Shown here: positions 1 to 4,807 of the stretch, piece by piece | How positions within the stretch are numbered: position 1 is the first letter of the stretch | Layout: each line of letters starts with the position of its first letter | Source of the DNA: Actinomycetota bacterium | GTDB taxonomy: Bacteria > Actinomycetota > Actinomycetes > S36-B12 > UBA10799 | DNA: 5,469 bases | Assembly: GCA_030837445.1 (NCBI GenBank) | Contig: JAUPKM010000048.1 | Span: forward strand, 1-5,469 | Reading direction: 5' to 3' | Translations under genes and position numbers: made by a program | The notes under the pieces: generated by a model | What the model was told of the DNA's origin: nothing | The model's database searches: none | The model's input: the letters and a program-made list of their open reading frames with translations, nothing else

Positions 1-178
1 CCTGGTCCAGGGCGTCGGCGATCGGTTTGACCTTGGCGAGGAAGCCATCGACGCGGCTCTGCTCGTCGGCGGTCAACGGCCGGCCCTTGGAATCGGCTTC
101 CCGCAGGATCTTTCGGACCTCACGGCCCTCAGGCTTGAGCTCGGCGAATTTGGCCTGGAGCGCTTGCTTGCGTGACAT
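1..178 (-). CDS. Probable HK97-type phage major capsid protein, N-terminal 59 residues (partial)
   Basis: The reading frame opens at ATG 178 and stays open to the left edge, giving 59 residues and no stop. The fragment is charged and helical (MSRKQALQAKF..., then KGRPLTADEQSRVDGFLAKV at residues 31-50). Short helices around a GRxLTAxEQ turn are typical of the N-terminal scaffolding (delta) region of HK97-fold major capsid proteins from actinobacterial prophages. A Shine-Dalgarno AAAGGG lies 10 nt upstream, which supports the start. The product would assemble the icosahedral head in the host cytoplasm, and the delta region is normally removed by a prohead protease. No protease gene precedes it here; a 302-bp non-coding stretch does. 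The capsid fold itself lies outside the window, so the call rests on the N-terminal pattern and the phage-like context. Another coiled-coil structural protein is possible. Confidence 0.58.
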   Translation of the reverse strand, partial: MSRKQALQAKFAELKPEGREVRKILREADSKGRPLTADEQSRVDGFLAKVKPIADALDQ

Positions 179-188
179 GTGATATTCG

Positions 189-249
189 CCCTTTCAGCGA
201 AGTAGCGCGCAACACAAAGGCGCGCAAGGGAAATGGGGAGTTTCGCTGA
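189..249 (-). promoter_or_regulatory. Capsid gene leader: Shine-Dalgarno with nested inverted repeats
   Basis: On the minus strand AAAGGG (194-189) sits 10 nt before the capsid ATG. Directly upstream, TTCGCTGA (201-194) is the exact complement of TCAGCGAA (249-242), an 8-bp stem. It encloses a second possible stem of two GCGCGC blocks (205-210, 220-225), which also belong to a direct repeat GCGCGCAA (205-212, 220-227). A CCCTT (230-226) can pair with the AAGGG of the Shine-Dalgarno. The layout could modulate capsid translation. The repeats are visible; the folding and role are inferred. Confidence 0.45.
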
Positions 250-287
250 GCGGCGGGCGGGCTGGGCTGGCTCTCGCGAGGCCTGAC

Positions 288-308
288 CCCGCCGGGTCTC
301 CCCGGGGG
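288..308. terminator. GC-rich hairpin, possible terminator of the small-gene operon
   Basis: CCGGG (292-296), loop TCTC, CCCGG (301-305) form a perfect 5-bp stem. Three further C-G pairs (288-290 with 306-308) form across a single bulged G at 291. It lies 173 bp past the stop of the last small gene and before the capsid gene. Neither side carries a T tract, so a classical intrinsic terminator is not supported; actinobacterial terminators may lack one. It could also be part of a larger RNA fold. Confidence 0.25.
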
Positions 309-480
309 CGCTTGACGAGAACGGACCCGTATACCGATGGCCGCTGGCCTTCTCCTGGGGGCGGGGGTGGGCTTGACCGCTGGCCCGACGTTGTCGGACG
401 GACGGGTTGACGCCTCACCACCGCTGAGCCCCTGAAGCGGGCCGCCTTTCACGCTACACCCGAACGCCGACATGCCGGGG

Positions 481-648
481 TTACCGCGGCGGCCTGTCGT
501 GCCACGCACGGTCAGACCAGTGCGCGGCGGTGTCCTCGGGTACGTGGGCGTATTCCGGCCGGGAGAACGGATCTGGGGCGCTGCGAATGGGCACGCGGAC
601 GGTGCGGGGGCGGGTCTGCGTGTCCTGGTCGTCGGTGGGTTCACTCAT
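481..648 (-). CDS. Small hypothetical protein, 55 residues
   Basis: I do not recognise this protein. It begins MSEPTDDQDTQTRPRTVRVP, has an acidic N-terminus and a basic, Pro/Arg-rich body, and ends HDRPPR. There is no signal peptide, membrane segment or cysteine motif. The ATG at 648 is chosen because it overlaps the upstream stop by 8 nt (ATGAGTGA) and because the longer frame (start 705) would overlap the preceding gene by 65 nt. GC-ending codons dominate, as in its neighbours, so it is probably translated. It is the last gene of the small-gene tail, before the non-coding capsid leader. The low-complexity composition suggests a largely disordered peptide. Confidence 0.5.
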   Translation of the reverse strand: MSEPTDDQDTQTRPRTVRVPIRSAPDPFSRPEYAHVPEDTAAHWSDRAWHDRPPR

Positions 649-907
649 CGCCGGCCATCCCGGCGTCGAGGATGGTCCGCTGCAGCGCGGCGCGGGCCGC
701 CTCATCCGAACCGAGCAGCCCGGTCAGCGCGGCGGCGAGGTTGCGGCTCTGGACCGCTGCGACCGCCAGTGCCGCCTCGCGGTCGAGGGCGGCGACTTCG
801 GTGATCGCCGCATTGAGGCGGTACTCGTCGGCGTCGATGAACGCCAGAGCCAGTCGCGCGGCGATCGCCTGGTGCTCCGGGGTGATCACGATGTCGAGGT
901 GGGTCAT
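641..907 (-). CDS. Hypothetical all-helical protein, 88 residues
   Basis: I do not recognise this protein. It starts MTHLDIVITPEHQAIAARL and is rich in Ala, Leu, Glu and Arg, with predicted amphipathic helices over about residues 9-75 and an acidic end (AGMAGDE). It has no cysteines and no membrane segment. Codon use has strong G/C third positions, supporting a real gene. The ATG at 907 is one base after the stop of a 13-codon micro-ORF, and a purine-rich GAAGGGA lies 12 nt upstream inside that micro-ORF, so translation is probably coupled. The gene overlaps the next one by 8 nt. A small DNA-binding or interference protein is possible in this setting, but nothing in the sequence shows it. Confidence 0.7.
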   Translation of the reverse strand: MTHLDIVITPEHQAIAARLALAFIDADEYRLNAAITEVAALDREAALAVAAVQSRNLAAALTGLLGSDEAARAALQRTILDAGMAGDE

Positions 908-908
908 G

Positions 909-950
909 TCAGGGGGTGTTCCCTTCTAGCTCGCTGGTGTCGTCGGTCAT
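909..950 (-). CDS. Micro-ORF of 13 codons bridging two genes
   Basis: ATG 950-948 overlaps the stop of the WhiB-like gene as ATGA. The frame reads MTDDTSELEGNTP and ends with TGA at 911-909, one base before the ATG of the next gene. It fills most of the only sizeable gap in an otherwise overlapping run of genes. Its own Shine-Dalgarno is weak (GAAAGCAG), while the one for the following gene lies inside it. The arrangement fits termination-reinitiation, in which ribosomes are handed on to the 88-residue protein. The peptide is acidic and probably has no function of its own. Chance formation cannot be excluded. Confidence 0.4.
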   Translation of the reverse strand: MTDDTSELEGNTP

Positions 951-1234
951 GGCTGTTCTGCTTTCGCTCGAAGGTTCTTCGGGTTGCGGTGGTAGGTGCG
1001 CCCGGCCACCACACCGGCGGGCCGGTGGCGGGCGGGCAGTGAGGCGAGCCAGGCGGCGCTGGCGGTCAGTGACGGGCAGTGCTGGCACAGCCCGAGGGCC
1101 TGGGCGTGACGTTGATCCACCTGTTCGGCCGGCTCACCGGGCTCGGGTTCGTCAAACAGGTGGGCGCGGCCCCGGCAGCGCGCACCGGGCAGGGCCGGGG
1201 CACCGACCGCCAGTAGCAGGCCGACGATGCTCAC
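947..1234 (-). CDS. WhiB-like (Wbl) protein, 95 residues, fourth cluster cysteine replaced by Ser
   Basis: WhiB-like proteins are small actinobacterial regulators that hold a 4Fe-4S cluster on four cysteines and act with the primary sigma factor. Here Cys20 (PGARCRGRAHLFD), Cys50 and Cys53 (LCQHCPSL) sit in the expected pattern, followed by W62 and a GVVAG turn (74-78) equivalent to the family's G[VI]WGG, then a basic tail (HRNPKNLRAK) for DNA contact. The fourth ligand, expected at residue 59 in C-x2-C-x5-C, is Ser (codon AGC). The spacing between the first and second Cys (29 residues) is long. The GTG start at 1234 overlaps the upstream stop as GTGA, with GGAG 8 nt before it; a longer frame from 1387 would cover half of that gene. 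Phage Wbl proteins such as WhiB of mycobacteriophage TM4 are known to act on host Wbl function, so a similar role in an element is plausible inference. Confidence 0.75.
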   Translation of the reverse strand: MSIVGLLLAVGAPALPGARCRGRAHLFDEPEPGEPAEQVDQRHAQALGLCQHCPSLTASAAWLASLPARHRPAGVVAGRTYHRNPKNLRAKAEQP

Positions 1235-1578
1235 TGCTGAGACTCCGCTGGCCGGGTGGCCGCGTCGTAGGCTGCGATCGCGACGCGCAGCAACCGGATG
1301 TCGGCGCGGCTGAAGTCGAGGTTTCCTACTTCCAGATGCCAGCCGGCAACGTCGCTGTGCACAAGGCGCACCGGCATCGACAGCCACGAGTCGGCGGCGG
1401 GGTTGAACGGTTCGACGTAGCCGAACCAGTCGACGACGACGCGGTGATACTGGTTGATCTCGTCGTTGCGGGGATGGTCGACAACATCGAAGGCCGGTTC
1501 GATTTGGGCGATGAGTTCGCTTGTGGCTGCGTTGATCGCGGCCTCACGGTCGTGCTCTGAGGGCGATGGTGCGGTCAT
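1231..1578 (-). CDS. Hypothetical protein, 115 residues
   Basis: I do not recognise this protein. It has an acidic, helical N-terminal half (MTAPSPSEHDREAAINAATS, then about residues 20-35), a central aromatic-rich stretch (INQYHRVVVDWFGYVEPFNP) and a second segment with alternating hydrophobics (WLSMPVRLVHSDVAGWHLEV), ending in a helix and a polar tail (ATRPAESQQ). This suggests a small alpha/beta fold. There are no cysteines, signal peptide or membrane segment. ATG 1578 overlaps the previous stop as ATGA and has a good AAAGGA Shine-Dalgarno 8 nt upstream, among the clearest ribosome sites in the window. It belongs to the short genes carried between the replication and capsid modules, a place where phage-like elements keep accessory functions. 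Confidence 0.75.
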   Translation of the reverse strand: MTAPSPSEHDREAAINAATSELIAQIEPAFDVVDHPRNDEINQYHRVVVDWFGYVEPFNPAADSWLSMPVRLVHSDVAGWHLEVGNLDFSRADIRLLRVAIAAYDAATRPAESQQ

Positions 1579-1820
1579 GCTGGTAGTCCTTTCGGGTTGG
1601 TGGTGAGGTCGAGCAGGAAGGTGAGCGCGTCGCGGTGCAGCGTGGCGAGCACCTCGGCGCTCTGCCAGCCGGGCGGGCCCAGCCAGAAATAGATCCCGTT
1701 CTCGGCGGTGCCGGGCGGGTTGCCCAGGCGGCGGTCGATCTGGGCGGCCAGTTCGGCGATCTCCGCCGACAGGATCTCGGCGGCGGTCGGCGCGATGCGG
1801 AGGTGTCTGGCGGCGCTCAT
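1575..1820 (-). CDS. Hypothetical protein, 81 residues
   Basis: I do not recognise this protein. From MSAARHLRIAPTAAEILSAE it forms a long amphipathic helix (about residues 11-32), then a Gly/Pro/Trp-rich middle (NGIYFWLGPPGWQSAEVL) and a second helix (LHRDALTFLLDL) with a short tail. It has no cysteines and no membrane segment. The ATG at 1820 is preferred over the in-frame ATG at 1868 because it overlaps the primase stop as ATGA and has AGGCGG 7 nt upstream, whereas the longer form would run 51 nt into the primase gene. It sits directly after the replication protein in the same operon, so it may act with it; no domain shows this. Confidence 0.72.
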   Translation of the reverse strand: MSAARHLRIAPTAAEILSAEIAELAAQIDRRLGNPPGTAENGIYFWLGPPGWQSAEVLATLHRDALTFLLDLTTNPKGLPA

Positions 1821-4156
1821 TCGTTCACCGCCTGTTTGGCGGCGATGGCGCACTCGGCGAGGTAGCAATGGCCGAGCGCGGTCTGGGCCGGTGTGAGGGT
1901 CCGGCCGCAGAAACGGCAGTGTGCGACCGAATCCGGCTCAGGTGTTCCAGATTTGTCAGGACCTAGCTCAGGACCGTCCTCCTCTCCTCCCTCTCTTCTA
2001 GGGGGGCTAGGGGTAATGAATGACATTTCTGGAACACTTTTCGGGTCCAGTGTCGTCGGGTCGATGCCGGCGGCCAGCGAGTAGAACCAGCGCGAGCGCC
2101 CATCCCGGTCGCCGTACTCGACCTCATCCACCGCGAGCACGCCGAGCATGTGCAACGCCTGCAACTGCCGGTCGACGGTGTTGCGCGGCTTGTCCACCCG
2201 CCGGCGGATCTCCCCGGTGCTGCTGTGCGGGTGGGCGGCGAGGTCGTCGATGATCGCCAGGCGCAGCGGCGGCATCGAGTCCCGGGCGCAGCGGATCGCC
2301 AACCGCAACGCCTCGCCGCGGTCCATGCCGACGGCCACCGCCCCGCGCACGATCTGGGTGAGCTGCTTGGCGAACCGGGTGGGCATCTCCGGGGCGTGCG
2401 CGTCGATCACGTCCCCGCGGTAGTCGTACTCCACCGCGGTGCGGGCCAGGGTGACCAGATCGGCGGCGGCGAGCAGGACGGCCTGCTCGTCCTTGGTGAC
2501 GGTGATCGGGTCGGTCGACATCCCGGCGATGACACCGGCCACCGCCTCGGCGAGCTCGGCGCGCATCTGCACTTCACTGCCGGTGTTGCCGATGGCCTGG
2601 CGGCCGGCGGCCTGGCGCCTCTCGGTGCAGTCCAGCCGTAACAGCACGAACCGGTCGCCCATCGAGGCGATGACGGCGTGGGCCGTATCCCAGGCGGTCG
2701 TGACCGCCCCGACCACGGCGATGCGGCCGTGCCAGGGGATCGTCAAACCCCCGTCGGTGCCGACCTCCCGGTACCAGGACCCGTCGTAGACCTCGCGCAG
2801 CGCGGCCAGGACCCGGGCGCGAAGGTCGCGGTTCATCGACAGGATCGAGGTCACGTCCTTGATGACGAGGATTCCGCGGTTGCCGACCTTGCGGAGCAGC
2901 CCGCCGGTGGCGTCTTTTCGGCGCTCGCGCTGCGGGGTGGCCGACAGCAGGGCCGCCTCGGAGGACAGCGCCGAGGTGACCACCGCCCCGATGCCCTGCA
3001 ACGGTTGCACCGATTCGGTTTTCGCCGCCCCCGGCCCGCCGACAACCAACACCCACAGCGGGTCCGAGCCGTCGGTGAAGCGTTCGACGGCGGCGGCGGC
3101 CAGGATCAAGTCGAGCGCCTGAGTGTCGTAACCGTCGCCGAACCACCTGCGGAACACCGCCCGCGCGGTGTCGAGGTTGATCGGCGCGGGTTTTTCCGCC
3201 CCGGGGATGCCGTCGACGGTCTCCACGTTGCTGGGCATCTTGGCCTCGGTGCGTGCCCGGACTTCCTCGAGGTCGGCGGCCAGGGCCTGACCGACCGCCC
3301 ACGCGACGATGCCCGCCCACTCGCCGGCCGCTTTGGCTCCGGTGCGTTTGTTCGTGCCGAGCCCCACAGCGGACAGGAAGATCGGCCGCATGATGTCGAT
3401 CGCGGCCTGGGCGGGGTAGTAACCGGCGCGGGCCTCCTTGAACGCCCCGGCCATCACCGAGCACGCCGTGTCGTGCCGGGACTCTCCCGCCTCGACCTTC
3501 TTGAGGAACGCCCTCTTGAAGCCGTGCAGCACCTCGGGACGCCGGGAATCGTTGTGCGCCTTGAGGAACGCCGCTATCTGGGCATCGGTGGCCGCATCCT
3601 CGGCGGGTGTGCCGGTGGGTAGCGCGGCGGCGAGTTCGTCGGGCAGCGGTGCGACCAGGCCGGTGCGTTCCCACCTGTAGAGCCCGCCAGCGGGGTGCGG
3701 GGTGGGTGCGGCGATGATGACGCCGTTGAGGCCGCGAACCTCGCCCCACGCCCCGCCCAGCTTGCCGGTGCCGTTACCGATCAGCCGGTCGGCGGGTTGC
3801 AGGAACGGGTAGTGTCCGCGGCCGGGTATTTCCGGCCGGGAGCACTGGTGCGGGGTGCCGGTGAGGTACTTCTTCAGGACCGGCGGTACCGCCTCGGGGT
3901 GATCGACGTCGAAGAACAGTGCACCGGAGCGCCCGCAGTGCAGTGCGATCCCGTAGTCGGTTCCCGCGAACCACGCGGCGATCTGCTTGGGATCGCGGGA
4001 TGTCTTGCTCGGCCAGCCCCCGCCCAGGACGGTGCCGGGGTTCTTGACGTCACGGGCGGGGTCGGTGGGTGCGATGTACCAGCCGGCGGCAGCGTAGGCC
4101 AGCGCCGCGTCGAGGACGGACGCCTCGGGGTCGAGGTCAGGGATGTGCAGTTTCAC
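1817..4156 (-). CDS. Primase-polymerase / AAA+ helicase-like replication protein, 779 residues
   Basis: This is the element's probable replication initiator, joining primer synthesis to an ATPase motor. Residues about 14-165 form a bifunctional primase/polymerase (prim-pol) domain, with the catalytic Asp pair in FFDVDHP (D83, D85), GRGHYPF (112-118), GEVRG (138-142) and APTPHPAGGLYRW (150-162). A helical linker follows. Residues about 330-520 are an AAA+ ATPase: Walker A GGPGAAKT (373-380), Walker B ILVIKD (429-434, D434 not followed by Glu), the family signature LREVYDGSW (453-461), a sensor-like VVGAVTTAWD (481-490) and the possible Arg finger R502 in MGDRF. Residues about 631-692 look like a winged helix (STGEIRRRV...NTVDRQLQAL). 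A disordered linker leads to a CxxC finger (C747, C750, C764, C769). GTG 4156 is preferred over ATG 4225 because it overlaps the previous stop as GTGA and has AGGGCGG 7 nt upstream. The linker (residues 707-739) has unusual A/T-ending codons and an imperfect palindrome. Confidence 0.9.
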   Translation of the reverse strand: MKLHIPDLDPEASVLDAALAYAAAGWYIAPTDPARDVKNPGTVLGGGWPSKTSRDPKQIAAWFAGTDYGIALHCGRSGALFFDVDHPEAVPPVLKKYLTGTPHQCSRPEIPGRGHYPFLQPADRLIGNGTGKLGGAWGEVRGLNGVIIAAPTPHPAGGLYRWERTGLVAPLPDELAAALPTGTPAEDAATDAQIAAFLKAHNDSRRPEVLHGFKRAFLKKVEAGESRHDTACSVMAGAFKEARAGYYPAQAAIDIMRPIFLSAVGLGTNKRTGAKAAGEWAGIVAWAVGQALAADLEEVRARTEAKMPSNVETVDGIPGAEKPAPINLDTARAVFRRWFGDGYDTQALDLILAAAAVERFTDGSDPLWVLVVGGPGAAKTESVQPLQGIGAVVTSALSSEAALLSATPQRERRKDATGGLLRKVGNRGILVIKDVTSILSMNRDLRARVLAALREVYDGSWYREVGTDGGLTIPWHGRIAVVGAVTTAWDTAHAVIASMGDRFVLLRLDCTERRQAAGRQAIGNTGSEVQMRAELAEAVAGVIAGMSTDPITVTKDEQAVLLAAADLVTLARTAVEYDYRGDVIDAHAPEMPTRFAKQLTQIVRGAVAVGMDRGEALRLAIRCARDSMPPLRLAIIDDLAAHPHSSTGEIRRRVDKPRNTVDRQLQALHMLGVLAVDEVEYGDRDGRSRWFYSLAAGIDPTTLDPKSVPEMSFITPSPPRREGGEEDGPELGPDKSGTPEPDSVAHCRFCGRTLTPAQTALGHCYLAECAIAAKQAVNE
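1942..2037. repeat. 96-bp imperfect palindrome inside the primase gene, possible replication origin
   Basis: GTGTTCCAGATTTGTCA (1942-1958) and TGACATTTCTGGAACAC (2021-2037) are inverted copies matching at 15 of 17 positions. A nested pair CCTAGC (1962-1967) / GCTAGG (2006-2011) lies inside. Between them are a 23-nt pure pyrimidine tract (1977-1999), a G-rich run with two CTAG sites (1998-2013) and a repeated CAGGACC (1957-1963, 1969-1975). The arms are far poorer in G+C than the flanks, and the codons here end in A or T. It encodes only the disordered linker before the C-terminal finger. An in-gene origin recognised by the same protein, or an inserted palindromic element, are both possible. 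Confidence 0.6.
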
Positions 4157-4419
4157 TCGGTCACCGCCCTGGCCGCGCAGTGCGCACCGAGGCGGGCGGC
4201 TTTGGACGCACCGGCGGTCAGCCACCGCCCGCAGCGCTTGCAGCGCACGGCCAGCCGGAACTCGCCGGCGTAGACCGCTGACCAGACGGATCGGTCTCCC
4301 ACCAGCGCCTGATCGAGGTCGAAGTCGGTCGCGGTGCCGGTAGAATCACTGGCAGCGATTGTGGTGGTCGTCGAGGTGGCCCGGGCCTTGTGTCCCGGGC
4401 CTCTTCGTGTCCGGGTCAT
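4153..4419 (-). CDS. CxxC zinc-finger protein resembling DUF6011, 88 residues
   Basis: The C-terminal half carries CKRCGRWLT (C60, C63) followed by a GAHC element (H80, C81). This CxxCGRxLT...G..C layout resembles the short DUF6011-type zinc finger found in many actinobacterial phage and mobile-element proteins; the metal ligands would be C60, C63, C81 and perhaps H80. The N-terminal 30 residues (basic, then a run of Thr: TSTTTTIAAS) look disordered and use several rare codons. ATG 4419 overlaps the upstream stop as ATGA and has AGGGCGG 6 nt upstream. The gene overlaps the primase start as GTGA, so the two are probably translated together, and the primase has a related CxxCGRxLT motif at its own C-terminus. 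A nucleic-acid-binding or primase-partner role is inference. Confidence 0.75.
   Translation of the reverse strand: MTRTRRGPGHKARATSTTTTIAASDSTGTATDFDLDQALVGDRSVWSAVYAGEFRLAVRCKRCGRWLTAGASKAARLGAHCAARAVTE
4378..4401 (+). terminator. Strong hairpin inside the zinc-finger gene, possible plus-strand terminator
   Basis: GGCCCGGG (4378-4385) and CCCGGGCC (4394-4401) form a perfect 8-bp stem with an 8-nt loop (CCTTGTGT). On the plus strand it is followed by TCTTCGTGT, five T in nine bases, resembling a weak intrinsic terminator for antisense transcripts. On the minus strand no T-rich stretch follows. It lies in codons 7-14 of the zinc-finger gene, so it could also slow translation or affect mRNA stability there. 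Confidence 0.35.
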
Positions 4420-4685
4420 GCCGCACCGCCCTTGCGGCGACGGGCTTGGGCCGACAGGAAGGCCAGGCGGGTGTAGTACTCCTTACGGGCCGATTCGGCC
4501 CGCTTGGCGCGTTCCTGCGGGGTCAGAACGCCGTCGGGGTCAACCTGCTTGTCGAAGCGGTCGAGTTGTGCTCTGCGAGCCTTTGCGGTCGCCGCCGACC
4601 GGTCGGGTTCCTTGGCCCACTTGGCGTGGCCGCCGATTCGGGATCGAAGCGCGCGTAGCTCGGGGGTGAGTTGCTCTTTGGGCAT
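4416..4685 (-). CDS. Basic helical protein of a family common in actinobacterial mobile elements, 89 residues
   Basis: I have no functional name for this protein. It begins MPKEQLTPELRALRSRIGGH and is rich in Lys, Arg and Ala. The motif DRFDKQVDPDGVLTPQERAK (residues 43-62) is followed by a helix with YYTRLAFLSAQARRR and a basic tail. Its charge suggests nucleic-acid binding. It resembles short unnamed proteins I associate with actinobacterial phages and integrative elements; that is recollection, not a search result. ATG 4685 is preferred over ATG 4727 because AAAGGCGG lies 11 nt upstream of it, while the longer form has no ribosome site. It is the first gene after a 122-bp gap and overlaps the zinc-finger gene as ATGA, so it probably opens the replication operon. 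Confidence 0.7.
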   Translation of the reverse strand: MPKEQLTPELRALRSRIGGHAKWAKEPDRSAATAKARRAQLDRFDKQVDPDGVLTPQERAKRAESARKEYYTRLAFLSAQARRRKGGAA

Positions 4686-4750
4686 GGGCAGCCGAACCGC
4701 CTTTCGCGGTGTCGGCTCGCAGCCCATCGAAATGGCGAGCTAGGACTTGA

Positions 4751-4788
4751 GGCACAGCGTACCGACGACCGCCCGGGAACGCTGTGCC
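4751..4788. repeat. Perfect 10-bp inverted repeat in the gap before the replication operon
   Basis: GGCACAGCGT (4751-4760) and ACGCTGTGCC (4779-4788) are exact inverted copies around an 18-nt spacer. They lie between the stop of the 193-residue gene (4808) and the start of the 89-residue gene (4685), a 122-bp gap (4686-4807) in which I see no gene. As RNA this would be a 10-bp hairpin; no T tract follows on the minus strand. As DNA it could be an operator. The minus strand reads TACGCT inside the left arm, a poor -10 candidate with no matching -35. Terminator and repressor site are both open. Confidence 0.5.
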
Positions 4789-4807
4789 CCGGCGTCTTCC
4801 GGCGTGT

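Larger units (their letters stand above)
179..480 (-). other. Non-coding interval upstream of the capsid gene
   Basis: I accept no gene in these 302 bp. The longest minus-strand frame across it (ATG at 473) uses codons rare in this window (AGG, AGA, ATA) and would run about 50 bp into the capsid frame. The interval holds three TTGAC motifs on the plus strand (312, 373, 407), two copies of CCGCTGGCC (341-349, 377-385), a GTATAC palindrome (329-334) and several short hairpins. No paired -35/-10 boxes with normal spacing were found on either strand. Its position between a small-gene operon and the capsid gene suggests a transcription or translation control region, a structured RNA or a packaging site; this is inference. 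Confidence 0.6.

Noticed and set aside
195..223. Minus-strand TTGCGC, 17 bp, TACTTC as a capsid promoter
   Set aside because: Poor -10 match, and transcription would start inside or just before the Shine-Dalgarno, too close for a leadered mRNA.
312..335. TTGACG followed by TATACC on the plus strand as a promoter
   Set aside because: The spacer is only 12 bp, and no plus-strand gene follows.
129..473. Minus-strand frame with ATG at 473 after the 55-residue gene
   Set aside because: No Shine-Dalgarno, rare codons (AGG, AGA, ATA), proline/arginine-rich product, and an overlap of about 50 bp with the capsid start. Kept only as a reason to test conservation of the interval.
2678..3622. Plus-strand open frame of 314 codons opposite the primase
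   Set aside because: Antisense to a well-supported gene with catalytic motifs, with low-complexity composition typical of GC-rich shadows.
2574..3749. Long minus-strand open frame of 391 codons inside the primase gene
   Set aside because: Its product is almost pure Arg/Gly/Pro/His, a frame-shifted shadow of the primase; the prim-pol and Walker motifs are in the other frame.
4157..4225. Upstream ATG at 4225 as primase start
   Set aside because: It would overlap the zinc-finger gene by 73 nt and adds an Arg/Cys-rich stretch not typical of prim-pol N-termini; GTG 4156 has a ribosome site and a GTGA junction.
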